Shown here in pieces: positions 6,851 through 13,227 of a DNA stretch of 13,227 nt. Below the pieces are notes generated by a model. The model did no database searches. It worked only from the letters and a program-made list of their open reading frames with translations, and was not told where the DNA came from. The stretch is from an uncultured Prevotella sp. (GTDB lineage: Bacteria > Bacteroidota > Bacteroidia > Bacteroidales > Bacteroidaceae), in assembly GCA_934281565.1 (NCBI GenBank), contig CAKQXI010000056.1, forward strand, positions 1-13,227, written 5' to 3'. The translations under genes were made by a program, and so were the position numbers. The stretch's first letter is position 1; each line of letters opens with the position of its first letter.

Positions 6851-8086
6851 ATGAATAATCGAATAAAACTTTATTTCGCCAATTTCTTGGTGATGGCTGC
6901 TGGCTTATGGATGGCATCCTGCTCTGCCAGTGATGACAACTTAGTCAGCGAGCAGGGTGCTGATGTCGCAAAGAACGAACAGGGTCTGACGTTGAGTTTT
7001 ATCACTGGCGCAACTTCTTTCGGTTCTCGTACAACGGATATTACAACTGATCCTGGTGCTACTGCGGAGAATACCATTAATAGGTTGACGATAGGTATCT
7101 TTTCTAAAGATGGTAACAGTGTTAAGTTTCTTCAAGATTTGAATAGTGGAGCAGGAAATAATGCGTTTGCAACGAACGGAACTTCTACGACTGCTACTAT
7201 TGTAGCATCTTCTTTAGCTAAAGATGATAAAGTCCTAGTTGCAGTTAATGCTCCTGCTAATACTTTTGTGGGTGTTTCTAATGTAGCGGGGTTTAATGCA
7301 AAAGCAGATCAAGCAGTTGCTGCTTTGACTTATACTGCTGCAGCGGAAAAAGAGAATACGACAGAGGAAAATAATAATATTCCAATGTATGGCGATGGAA
7401 CTTTATCGTCTACTAATGATAAGAATTTTACTTCAACAGTTCAGGTAATACATTTATTGTCAAAAGTAACACTTGAAAGTTTGTATGTTGATTTTGCAAC
7501 TTCAAGTTCTTATAGTGCTGCAAGTTTTACCCCAACAACAATATTTCTTATCAATGAACCTGATGCTTTGCTTTTTAATAAGCAAGCTTGGGCTGGAGCG
7601 GGAAATCTTTTAAATGGTTTTGCTCAAACAGACAAGGTACATGGTACTTATAAGGAGTTTTTGGCAACTAAAACTTTAACAGAAAAGAAACTTAGTGGCG
7701 TTCATCAAGGAAATAATACACAATCTAATTTTGATACAAAATGTTATTTCTATACAATGCCGAATAGTGAAATCCAGACAGGTGGTAAAAATACCAAATT
7801 GGTTGTAGCTGGTAAATTTAAGTCAAATGCCACATCTCCAGAGGAAACCGTTTATTATCCTGTAGCATTAAATGCTAAGTATGAAGAAAATTCAAATTCT
7901 TATGTTGCTGCAGAAACAGGAACGGATGTATATAAAGTATATCCAAATAAAAACTACAAATGTACAGTAGTCATTAAAGCTAAGGGTGCTGCTAGTCCAT
8001 TTGACAATTTGGATCCTAAGAAGGCGACCATCACTGTTACAGTATTACCATTTACTGATGTTTCTCAGACAACCGTCTTTAAATAA
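6851..8086 (+). CDS. Fimbrillin lipoprotein, probable major (Mfa1/FimA-type) subunit
   Basis: This is a 411-residue type V pilin precursor. It has a lipoprotein signal peptide with lipobox MASC (C24). A short pro-region then leads to an arginine (FGSR, R60), a plausible site for the protease cleavage that frees the first strand groove for donor-strand polymerisation in FimA/Mfa1 pilins. The C-terminus has family-like features: a VYPNKNYKCTVVIKAKG strand and a terminal ATITVTVLPFTDVSQTTVF strand. Position right after the DUF3575/DUF3868 pair and before the anchor gene suggests the major shaft subunit; a minor subunit is possible. Composition changes inside the gene: 6901-6960 has 33 G+C in 60 bases, while 7381-7500 has 37 in 120. 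The core is thus much more AT-rich than the conserved ends, as in a diversifying surface antigen. The family call is confident; the major/minor status is less so. Confidence 0.85.
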   Translation: MNNRIKLYFANFLVMAAGLWMASCSASDDNLVSEQGADVAKNEQGLTLSFITGATSFGSRTTDITTDPGATAENTINRLTIGIFSKDGNSVKFLQDLNSGAGNNAFATNGTSTTATIVASSLAKDDKVLVAVNAPANTFVGVSNVAGFNAKADQAVAALTYTAAAEKENTTEENNNIPMYGDGTLSSTNDKNFTSTVQVIHLLSKVTLESLYVDFATSSSYSAASFTPTTIFLINEPDALLFNKQAWAGAGNLLNGFAQTDKVHGTYKEFLATKTLTEKKLSGVHQGNNTQSNFDTKCYFYTMPNSEIQTGGKNTKLVVAGKFKSNATSPEETVYYPVALNAKYEENSNSYVAAETGTDVYKVYPNKNYKCTVVIKAKGAASPFDNLDPKKATITVTVLPFTDVSQTTVFK

Positions 8087-8194
8087 CAAAGAGATTTAAT
8101 ATTGGCTTTTTATATCGTTATAGCTTTAGTATAAGTAACTTTAGCTTTATAATTAACATTAATTTTTATAACCGTAACAAATTATTAAGTGAAA

Positions 8195-9070
8195 ATGACG
8201 GGCAATGGAATTATAAGAACAATGACGCTATGGGCAGTTTTGCTGTTGATGGCTTCGTGCAGCATCTACGACGAATATCCTAATCGCAGACAGTACGATG
8301 TCACACTTCAGTTGGCGGATAGTTCGGGCAACGTGTTGCCCGATTCCGTTGCCCTTGTTTCTGAAATTTACGCCTTTGTCAACGGCGTCTACCAAGGCAA
8401 GTTCAAAAAAGAGGCTGACGGAAAGGTACACGTGGCTTTCAATGACAACGATACTGTTACTTTCGTCGCTGTTGCTGGAAAGGATACTTCCCAGTATGTA
8501 CGCAATGAGCCGAAGATTGGTACGCCGATTCAAGACACTTGGCTTCGACTTCATACTAATGGTGCGGGAGTTAATCATCAGCCTACTGCCATCTATTATG
8601 GTAGCATCTCTGAGGTTCCTCCTGTCGTGGATACCAATCCGCAGCAAGTGATAACTCTCCGGGATATTCGCTCCAAGGTGGGTGTGAAGATTCACGGACT
8701 CCGGGAGCACTTCGGAGATGGCAACTATCGGGTAGTCATCGAGGGCTTGCACAGTGGCATCTGCTACGATGGTACTGGGGGAGGTGATCCGATAAGCTAT
8801 GAGATGAGTGGATCTTTCGATTCAAGCGACGACTGGAACGCTAACCCTGCCATAGTCCTTCCTGCTAAGGGAGACTCTGTGCGAGTTAAGATTTATTCGC
8901 AAGATGGTGCGCTCATCTTCGATGGTGACAAGGACGAGAATGGTAAACCGCTCACAATCAAGAGCAGTGACAATTCTGTGATTGTGATAACTGTCGGCAG
9001 TACGCCTGCACAGATAACGGTCAAGATTGTACCTTTCGAGGATGTCATAAACTCAGGCTTCTTCCAATAA
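8195..9070 (+). CDS. FimB/Mfa2-family fimbrial anchor lipoprotein
   Basis: This is a 291-residue lipoprotein of the FimB/Mfa2 type, the subunit that anchors type V fimbriae to the outer membrane and limits their length. The signal peptide ends in the lipobox LMASC (C22), followed by SIYDEYPNRRQYDVTLQL. Features fitting the family are YDVTLQLAD at the start of the first domain, a YYGSISEV motif, TLRDIRSKVGVKIHGL in the middle, and the terminal strand ITVKIVPFEDVINSGFF. Length is typical for the family. I chose the ATG at 8195; a GTG at 8189 and an ATG at 8222 also fit. G+C is high (31 of 60 at 8281-8340), unlike the fimbrillin cores on either side, as expected for a conserved anchor. The 108-bp gap upstream is AT-rich with no consensus promoter, so co-transcription with the fimbrillin is likely. 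A stem-loop overlaps the stop codon. Confidence 0.85.
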   Translation: MTGNGIIRTMTLWAVLLLMASCSIYDEYPNRRQYDVTLQLADSSGNVLPDSVALVSEIYAFVNGVYQGKFKKEADGKVHVAFNDNDTVTFVAVAGKDTSQYVRNEPKIGTPIQDTWLRLHTNGAGVNHQPTAIYYGSISEVPPVVDTNPQQVITLRDIRSKVGVKIHGLREHFGDGNYRVVIEGLHSGICYDGTGGGDPISYEMSGSFDSSDDWNANPAIVLPAKGDSVRVKIYSQDGALIFDGDKDENGKPLTIKSSDNSVIVITVGSTPAQITVKIVPFEDVINSGFFQ

Positions 9071-9093
9071 AAGAAGCCTCCCTTTTTATTTAA
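9055..9093 (+). terminator. Stem-loop terminator or attenuator overlapping the anchor gene stop codon
   Basis: AGGCTTCTT (9055-9063) pairs perfectly with AAGAAGCCT (9071-9079) around the 7-nt loop CCAATAA, which contains the TAA stop codon. The T-rich CCTTTTTATTT follows. This is the form of an intrinsic terminator, placed inside the operon before the last fimbrillin gene. A partial terminator would lower the amount of the downstream subunit. No TAnnTTTG promoter is visible in 9071-9135. Confidence 0.65.
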
Positions 9094-9135
9094 TTCGTTA
9101 ATTCATCTGGTTTCTCAGTTAAATAATATTTCAGT

Positions 9136-10269
9136 ATGATTCCAAGATTTAATATATATCGTTTATTGGGCTTTGTGGTGCTGTTGTGTGCCCTGTCTTC
9201 CTGCTCCGATGATTCGGAACAGTTGGGAGACAAGACTACTGTGACGCTCTCGATCTCCACTGCTGACTTGACTTCTTCCAATGCAGGGGAAGGCTCCAGA
9301 GCTGCTGGGGCAGGAACTGCCGTTACTGCTACTACCAAAGATAACAATATAACAGACTTGTCGGTTTATATCTTTGACAATAAGGGTGATGTGATAGGTA
9401 GTACTTATGGCAGTTATACCATTACAAATGCAAGCAATATAGATGTAACCGTACAAACTCGTAAAGCAACAGGTTGTACTGTTTATGCCATTGCAAATGT
9501 AGGAACGGTTGCTTCTCCTAATGAGTTTCAAGGAATGACTAAAAAAACAGAGTTTGATGCGAAAAAACATGTGTTGACACATGCTGCAGATTTGGATTCT
9601 CAAGATAAGGTTGCTCTACTTATGTTTGGACAGCTCCCGAATTTTGATACAAGCCAAACGAGCGCCACTATTCCTATGTCACGTTTGGCAAGCAAGTTTG
9701 ATTTTTCAATTAATGTGGGAAATGATGTAGATTCGAAGTTGCCTATTACGGTTGATTCTTATCAGCTATGCAATGTTCCAAAAGAAAGTCATTATTGTCT
9801 TCCTGCGGATTTATCAACGTTGGACAAGACCACCATGTGTGAAGACGAGACTGCTGTTAGCTTGACAAAGGGAGCTTCTTTGCATTTTACTAAGTATATC
9901 TACGATAATGGGGTAGGGAAGCAAGCAAGTGTAACAGATTGGACGCATCGTGATAAAAAGGAAGCGCCACAAAATGCTACCTATTTGAAGATAAAAGCCC
10001 ATACGGATGTATGGAATTCTACTTATTATGTATATTTAGGAGGAAAGGCTTTAGGTGAAACAGGTAACTATGATTATTCTGATTTTACGATTTATCCGAA
10101 TTATCACTATACCGTGAATATAACAATTAGTGGTAGTGGGCACGCTGAGAATGGTCAAGGTTTGCGTGTCGAATATCAGGCAAAGCCTTATTATGGTATT
10201 ACAGTTACACCATGGTCAACCGATACAAAGAAAAATATATCTAATTCAATTGATCTCAATAATCCATAA
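9136..10269 (+). CDS. Second fimbrillin-family lipoprotein, probable minor or tip subunit
   Basis: This is a 377-residue lipoprotein with a signal peptide ending in LSSC (C23). An arginine at residue 55 (EGSRAAG) is a possible maturation site like that in the first fimbrillin. The beginning of the first domain (TTVTLSISTADL, ITDLSVYIFDNKGDVIG) and the C-terminal motifs (YPNYHYTVNITISGSG, GITVTPW) are typical of Bacteroidales fimbrillins. It is the last gene of the operon and lies behind an internal stem-loop, which suggests lower expression and a minor or tip role; this is inference. Its 5' part is GC-rich (31 of 60 at 9181-9240) and the rest AT-rich (18 of 60 at 10021-10080), the same mosaic as the first fimbrillin. 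The 65-bp gap upstream shows no promoter consensus. Confidence 0.8.
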   Translation: MIPRFNIYRLLGFVVLLCALSSCSDDSEQLGDKTTVTLSISTADLTSSNAGEGSRAAGAGTAVTATTKDNNITDLSVYIFDNKGDVIGSTYGSYTITNASNIDVTVQTRKATGCTVYAIANVGTVASPNEFQGMTKKTEFDAKKHVLTHAADLDSQDKVALLMFGQLPNFDTSQTSATIPMSRLASKFDFSINVGNDVDSKLPITVDSYQLCNVPKESHYCLPADLSTLDKTTMCEDETAVSLTKGASLHFTKYIYDNGVGKQASVTDWTHRDKKEAPQNATYLKIKAHTDVWNSTYYVYLGGKALGETGNYDYSDFTIYPNYHYTVNITISGSGHAENGQGLRVEYQAKPYYGITVTPWSTDTKKNISNSIDLNNP

Positions 10270-10385
10270 AGATATTAGTAATTCAAAATTTATAGCTGTA
10301 TCGTATTGTAGTCTTAATTAAGAGTTAGTGTGTTGTGGTATATCTCTTTCTCTTCACCATGAAAGAAAACTCTATGAGACGAAAG

Positions 10386-10413
10386 TAATAGCACGGCAAT
10401 TGCCGTGCTATTA
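10386..10413. terminator. 28-bp perfect palindrome, probable bidirectional terminator
   Basis: Positions 10386-10413 are a perfect palindrome with centre AATT, core GCACGGCAATTGCCGTGC and TAATA/TATTA ends. It can fold as a 12-bp stem with a 4-nt loop. It lies 117 bp after the fimbrial operon and 36 bp beyond the stop of the converging B3/B4 gene, the right place to end both transcripts. The flanks are A/T-rich but have no long T-run. Confidence 0.7.
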
Positions 10414-10448
10414 TCATATCCATATCTTGACGCAGCTAAATCCCTCAT

Positions 10449-11114
10449 CTATTGGTAGATAAAGTAAGTCCCTCCGTTACTCTTGCAATACTTTTTCAAT
10501 AGCTTCTGGATAAACTCAGCATTGGCACGTACATTCTCCACGTTGCCATCATATCCATTGATAAGCACAACAAGGTGCGTAGTCTGTATTCCCATTTTTG
10601 TTCGCTCATTGTCGCTGGTAGGTGTTCCAACGCCACCTCTTAGGTCTCGGTACACTGGCAGTCCCTCAATATTGATGGTGCCTCTGCCGATACCCTCGTA
10701 AGGCTCGTCCGCCTTTCCGATGCCAAGGGTCAGTGTATCTCCCTCAAACTTATCGGCATCGAAACCTCCGATGCTATAACCGTATGCGATGCTTGCTAAA
10801 TTTACAAGGTCAATGAGCGTATCCCTCTGGTACAGCTTCTTGCCTTGTAGCATCCTACGAATCAAGGCTTCCGATGCAGGGCGATAGCGTGATGGGTCCT
10901 TGCCACAGGCACGGTACACTTTTCGAGTGGCAGCGATACCGCTTATTTCTTTCAAAGATTCAGTAGTGAGTGTTTCTTTATATTTCTCACCAAGCATCTC
11001 TATTTCGTCCCATAGCTCTTGACAGTATTCGCTGTTCTCAACTTTTGCTTCCACGCAAGCCCCCACAAAGTTAGGGCACACGCTTTCAATCTCTTTCGAT
11101 ACAATGATTTTCAT
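10449..11114 (-). CDS. Stand-alone B3/B4 domain protein (PheT editing-domain-like)
   Basis: This is a 221-residue soluble protein without signal peptide or membrane segment. It resembles the B3/B4 domain of the phenylalanyl-tRNA synthetase beta subunit, the part that hydrolyses mischarged Tyr-tRNA(Phe). Supporting motifs are RPASEALIRRMLQGKKLYQRDTLIDLVNLASI, GFDADKFEGDTLTLGIGKADEPYEGIG, LPVYRDLRGGVGTPTSDNERT and QTTHLVVLINGYDG. No aminoacylation core is present. Stand-alone proteins of this type are widespread; a trans-editing role on aminoacyl-tRNA is plausible but not shown. The ATG at 11114 has AAAGGA shortly upstream, and a perfect consensus promoter lies just behind it. G+C is high (35 of 60 at 10681-10740), so it looks like a core gene. 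It converges on the fimbrial operon and appears unrelated to it. Confidence 0.85.
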   Translation of the reverse strand: MKIIVSKEIESVCPNFVGACVEAKVENSEYCQELWDEIEMLGEKYKETLTTESLKEISGIAATRKVYRACGKDPSRYRPASEALIRRMLQGKKLYQRDTLIDLVNLASIAYGYSIGGFDADKFEGDTLTLGIGKADEPYEGIGRGTINIEGLPVYRDLRGGVGTPTSDNERTKMGIQTTHLVVLINGYDGNVENVRANAEFIQKLLKKYCKSNGGTYFIYQ

Positions 11115-11147
11115 CTTTCATCCTTTCTTTAGTATTCTTACAGTTTA

Positions 11148-11179
11148 CAAAGGTAATGAATTTTTTGTATATATGCAAA
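11148..11179 (-). promoter_or_regulatory. Consensus promoter of the B3/B4 gene
   Basis: On the minus strand TTTG (11179-11176) is separated by 20 bp from TACCTTTG (11155-11148), a perfect match to the Bacteroidetes consensus. It lies 34 bp before the ATG at 11114. It also shows that the gene need not be co-transcribed with the peptidase gene behind it. Confidence 0.8.
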
Positions 11180-11224
11180 CTCTATGTGATGATAAAGTGA
11201 GCCTTATCCATGAGAAAACAACCT

Positions 11225-12424
11225 TTAATGGGTGGCTTTATACCACTGCGTTGTATTTTTAGAATTGGTTAATCTATTGTTGCTTGGGTCCGATGTCGTA
11301 ATTCCTGAGTAATGATTTATGGGTAACACCCCTTTCAGTGCAGAGAAATATTGCTGTGTCTGGCACTTAAACAGCACTGTTCTATTCAACTGAGATGAAA
11401 ACTCGCTACGCATATTGGCATCCGTACATTTATTATAAATATAGTCTTCCAAATCGAAAAAAATCGATGGTGTGTATCCATCCATTACTTGAATGTTTTG
11501 TACTTTCACGTTCTCATTTGGGTTTCCTATATTGATTTTTTTAACGATATCCGCCAGTCTATCTAACTCCTGGCAATTTGTAACGGCAGCTGTTCCGTAT
11601 GGATATGTATATTGACTATAAAACTCATGAAAGGCCTGAATGACAGAATTATAGTCTACCTTTCCTATAAGATATTTCCCACATTTCTGATACGGAAATC
11701 CATATGCCATGATTTCAGTAGGGCAAGCTATTAGATAGTTGGTGACATCCTTTAAATCGTATGCAACTTCAATCGAAGACATATAGCAATCATCAAATAA
11801 AATATATTCCATCATAGTCCCCGAAGCTAAGATTGCTTTAGCAAGAACAGTAGTTTCTATTTGATATTTACTAGTCAATCCCCCAAAATATCTTGTCGTT
11901 AGACCATTATTTATGTTATAATGATATACTATATCTTGAGCGTTTTTTTGAGTCCTTTTTGATTTTGTATGTATAACGGGCAACCAACCCATTCCATGGC
12001 AGCCTATAATTAAACCATACCTCTTCCCCGGTGCATGTTCTTTTATTGTTTTCAGAATATCAGTAATATCCTCTTGAGATGTAGATGTCTGATTTTCATA
12101 AGTTTGGATACAGTCTATGTTGCAACTTCCATTATCATATTTTAATTCCAGCAACTCTGCTGTATTTGGCGAAGTAGCCAAATATGCAATTACTCGCTCA
12201 TTTTTCAATCCTCTGCTCTCTATACTTTTAGAAAAGTCTTTTATATTTTGACGAAAATGAGATAATAAATTGGAACTCCAAGGGAAAAACATGATGACTG
12301 TTTGCTCATTTCTTTCTTTTTGCAGCGCAAGATTATCATCATTAGAGCAAGCAACTATCCCCCCTGTTAGTATAGCAAACATAGTCACGATGATGGTTAT
12401 TTGCGATAATTTACGTATATTCAT
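11225..12424 (-). CDS. Clostripain-like (peptidase C11) cysteine protease lipoprotein
   Basis: This is a 399-residue lipoprotein of the clostripain family of cysteine peptidases, which as a family favour cleavage after arginine or lysine. The signal peptide MNIRKLSQITIIVTMFAILTGGIVAC ends in a lipobox cysteine (C26) followed by SNDDN, the acidic pattern often linked to surface export in Bacteroidetes. The catalytic dyad is visible: H143 (GLIIGCHGMGW) and C213 (YILFDDCYMSSIEVAYDLK), plus ACPTEIMAYGFPY after it. I prefer the ATG at 12424 because it gives a normal-length signal peptide; an in-frame ATG at 12454 would add ten residues and is also downstream of the promoter. The gene is AT-rich (17 G+C in 60 at 11881-11940), unlike the B3/B4 gene beside it, and may be a later acquisition. 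The substrate is unknown. A link to fimbrillin maturation is possible but only suggested by proximity. Confidence 0.88.
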   Translation of the reverse strand: MNIRKLSQITIIVTMFAILTGGIVACSNDDNLALQKERNEQTVIMFFPWSSNLLSHFRQNIKDFSKSIESRGLKNERVIAYLATSPNTAELLELKYDNGSCNIDCIQTYENQTSTSQEDITDILKTIKEHAPGKRYGLIIGCHGMGWLPVIHTKSKRTQKNAQDIVYHYNINNGLTTRYFGGLTSKYQIETTVLAKAILASGTMMEYILFDDCYMSSIEVAYDLKDVTNYLIACPTEIMAYGFPYQKCGKYLIGKVDYNSVIQAFHEFYSQYTYPYGTAAVTNCQELDRLADIVKKINIGNPNENVKVQNIQVMDGYTPSIFFDLEDYIYNKCTDANMRSEFSSQLNRTVLFKCQTQQYFSALKGVLPINHYSGITTSDPSNNRLTNSKNTTQWYKATH

Positions 12425-12525
12425 GTTTTGGCATACTAATTTAATGCTATTCATTTTTATACATTTAGGTTTTTATTCATTGTTATTTTGAGTTTAGGCA
12501 ATGTCTATCAGGAAACATTGTACTG

Positions 12526-12557
12526 CAAAGATACAGAAATCTTCTCATATATGCAAG
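12526..12557 (-). promoter_or_regulatory. Promoter of the clostripain-like gene
   Basis: On the minus strand CTTG (12557-12554), one base off the TTTG consensus, is separated by 20 bp from TATCTTTG (12533-12526), a perfect TAnnTTTG box. The transcript would start near 12520, giving a leader of about 65-95 bases depending on the start codon used. Confidence 0.72.
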
Positions 12558-12707
12558 GCTTTTTTGTATTTTTAATATTGTGTAAAATTCCCTCTCTTTT
12601 CATGGTGCTCTGACAATTACAGTTCTGACAGTTTTTTTTTCAGAGGAGGTACTTTTGAAGTGTAAGTATGTATTTCTCAAGCGACATTCATCTCCCAAGG
12701 TACCCTT

Positions 12708-12761
12708 ATACCGCGTTTCACGGTATCATGTGGCTTAACTTGTTGATTTATAATAAGTTAA
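12708..12761. repeat. Two small hairpins between the left arms of repeats A and B
   Basis: ATACCG (12708-12713) pairs with CGGTAT (12721-12726) around the 7-nt loop CGTTTCA. TTAACTT (12735-12741) pairs with AAGTTAA (12755-12761) around 13 nt. Both are short but lie back to back inside the larger nested structure, so they may be part of it. Confidence 0.55.
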
Positions 12762-12797
12762 TGGTTTTAAAAGCCAAGCGTCAGAACCCCAATAACA

Positions 12798-12971
12798 GTC
12801 TCAAATCTCAGTAATCTCAGTTTTTATCTTGCCATTCCCAAGGCCTAATTTAGATAGATATTATATATTATTATATATAATAATATATAATATAATTTTA
12901 ATACTTACAATCTGTAACCTCATTTTCCATGCAATGGTCACAAAAAAACTGAGATTACTGAGATTTGAGAC
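12798..12971. repeat. Inner inverted repeat pair B (28 bp, perfect)
   Basis: Positions 12798-12825 and 12944-12971 are perfect inverted copies of 28 bp, 118 bp apart. The forward copy contains AATCTCAGT twice in tandem and ends, like repeat A, in CAGTTTTT. The enclosed 118 bp hold the AT palindrome and a small CCAT-GCA-ATGG hairpin at 12927-12937. Confidence 0.87.
12858..12893. repeat. 36-bp perfect AT-only palindrome
   Basis: Positions 12858-12893 contain only A and T and read identically on both strands, centred between 12875 and 12876. Such sequence readily extrudes as a cruciform or melts. It lies near the middle of repeat pair B, whose centre is about 9 bp to the right. Confidence 0.88.
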
Positions 12972-13227
12972 CGCTCCATGATTTTTCATACCCCCTCCAG
13001 AAAAACTGTCAGAACTGTAATTGTCAGCGCTGTGCATTTTCCCCTCACCAATTTCCCCGCCACTATCCCATATCTTCCAGCCCCCAGTCCCATAGCTTCC
13101 CATTCAAAGAAACTACGAGTTAGATAAATTAACACAAGAATAAAAAATCTGCTTTCTATGTTAATATCCAAATTTTTTAACCATTATTTTCATTTTAAGC
13201 TGAGATTTTATACTCGAGGTTGAATAT

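Larger units (their letters stand above)
12610..13027. repeat. Outer inverted repeat pair A (27 bp, perfect)
   Basis: Positions 12610-12636 and 13001-13027 are perfect inverted copies of 27 bp, 364 bp apart. The forward copy contains CTGACA twice, 15 bp apart, and ends in CAGTTTTT; the reverse copy begins AAAAACTG. The pair encloses all the other repeats of this region. I see no duplication of flanking bases that would mark a transposon insertion. Confidence 0.85.
12558..13227. other. 670-bp region without a convincing gene, rich in inverted repeats
   Basis: The open frames here (such as 12861-13103 and 12986-13171 on the minus strand) are short, run across the repeats and show no recognisable domain or plausible start context. 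The region instead contains nested inverted repeats (listed separately) spanning 12610-13027. Beyond 13030 the DNA is A/T-rich up to the window edge, and I see no gene start, tRNA or consensus promoter there. Confidence 0.7.

Noticed and set aside
8087..8194. Possible internal promoter before the anchor gene (TAGCTTTA/TAACTTTA boxes)
   Set aside because: None ends in TTTG as the consensus requires and no TTTG lies at proper spacing; the stretch is simply AT-rich.
11185..11224. Possible terminator after the peptidase gene (GATAA/TTATC near 11190-11210)
   Set aside because: Only five base pairs with A/T content and no T-run on the minus strand.
12610..13027. CRISPR array or tandem repeat array
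   Set aside because: The repeats are inverted pairs of two different sequences, not regularly spaced direct repeats, and no cas gene is near.
12861..13171. Two short minus-strand open frames near the right end
   Set aside because: They cross the palindrome or the repeat arms, show no domain or signal, and have no promoter consensus upstream.

Overview
The window looks like chromosomal DNA of a gut or oral Bacteroidales bacterium, most likely from the Prevotella/Segatella group. This is inferred from the promoter signature TTTG-N~20-TAnnTTTG, the lack of strong ribosome-binding sites, the type V (FimA/Mfa-like) fimbrial lipoproteins, a DUF3575/DUF3868 gene pair and a clostripain-family lipoprotein. 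No species can be fixed from the sequence alone.

Layout. (1) 1-2992 (+): the 3' part of gltB and complete gltD, the two subunits of glutamate synthase. They are separated by an unusual array of 7-bp repeats arranged as a large inverted repeat, and followed by a hairpin terminator. (2) 3098-4315 (-): a tyrosine recombinase with its own consensus promoter. (3) 4415-4703: a 289-bp segment bounded by perfect 21-bp inverted repeats. Each repeat has the arm-spacer-arm form of a tyrosine-recombinase crossover site. The only consensus promoter inside points left, toward the recombinase. (4) 4738-10269 (+): a five-gene fimbrial operon encoding a DUF3575 protein, a DUF3868/OmpA-like protein, a major-type fimbrillin, a FimB/Mfa2-type anchor and a second fimbrillin. 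A stem-loop terminator or attenuator overlaps the anchor gene's stop codon. The operon is closed by a 28-bp perfect palindrome. (5) 10449-12424 (-): a stand-alone B3/B4 (PheT editing-like) domain protein and a clostripain-like (C11) cysteine peptidase lipoprotein, each with its own consensus promoter. (6) 12558-13227: no convincing gene, but a dense set of nested perfect inverted repeats around a 36-bp AT-only palindrome.

How it fits together. The strongest reading is a phase-variable fimbrial locus. The recombinase would invert the 289-bp segment between the two 21-bp repeats. In the orientation shown the promoter faces away from the fimbrial genes and no TAnnTTTG promoter faces them, so the operon is probably OFF. 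Inversion would place TACCTTTG at about 4670-4677 on the + strand, roughly 60 bp before the first fimbrial gene (ON). In the OFF state the same promoter would add transcription to the recombinase gene, which suggests feedback favouring a flip back. The fimbrillins have AT-rich cores between GC-richer ends, consistent with antigenic diversification. The nested repeat region at the right end is the least explained part of the window.
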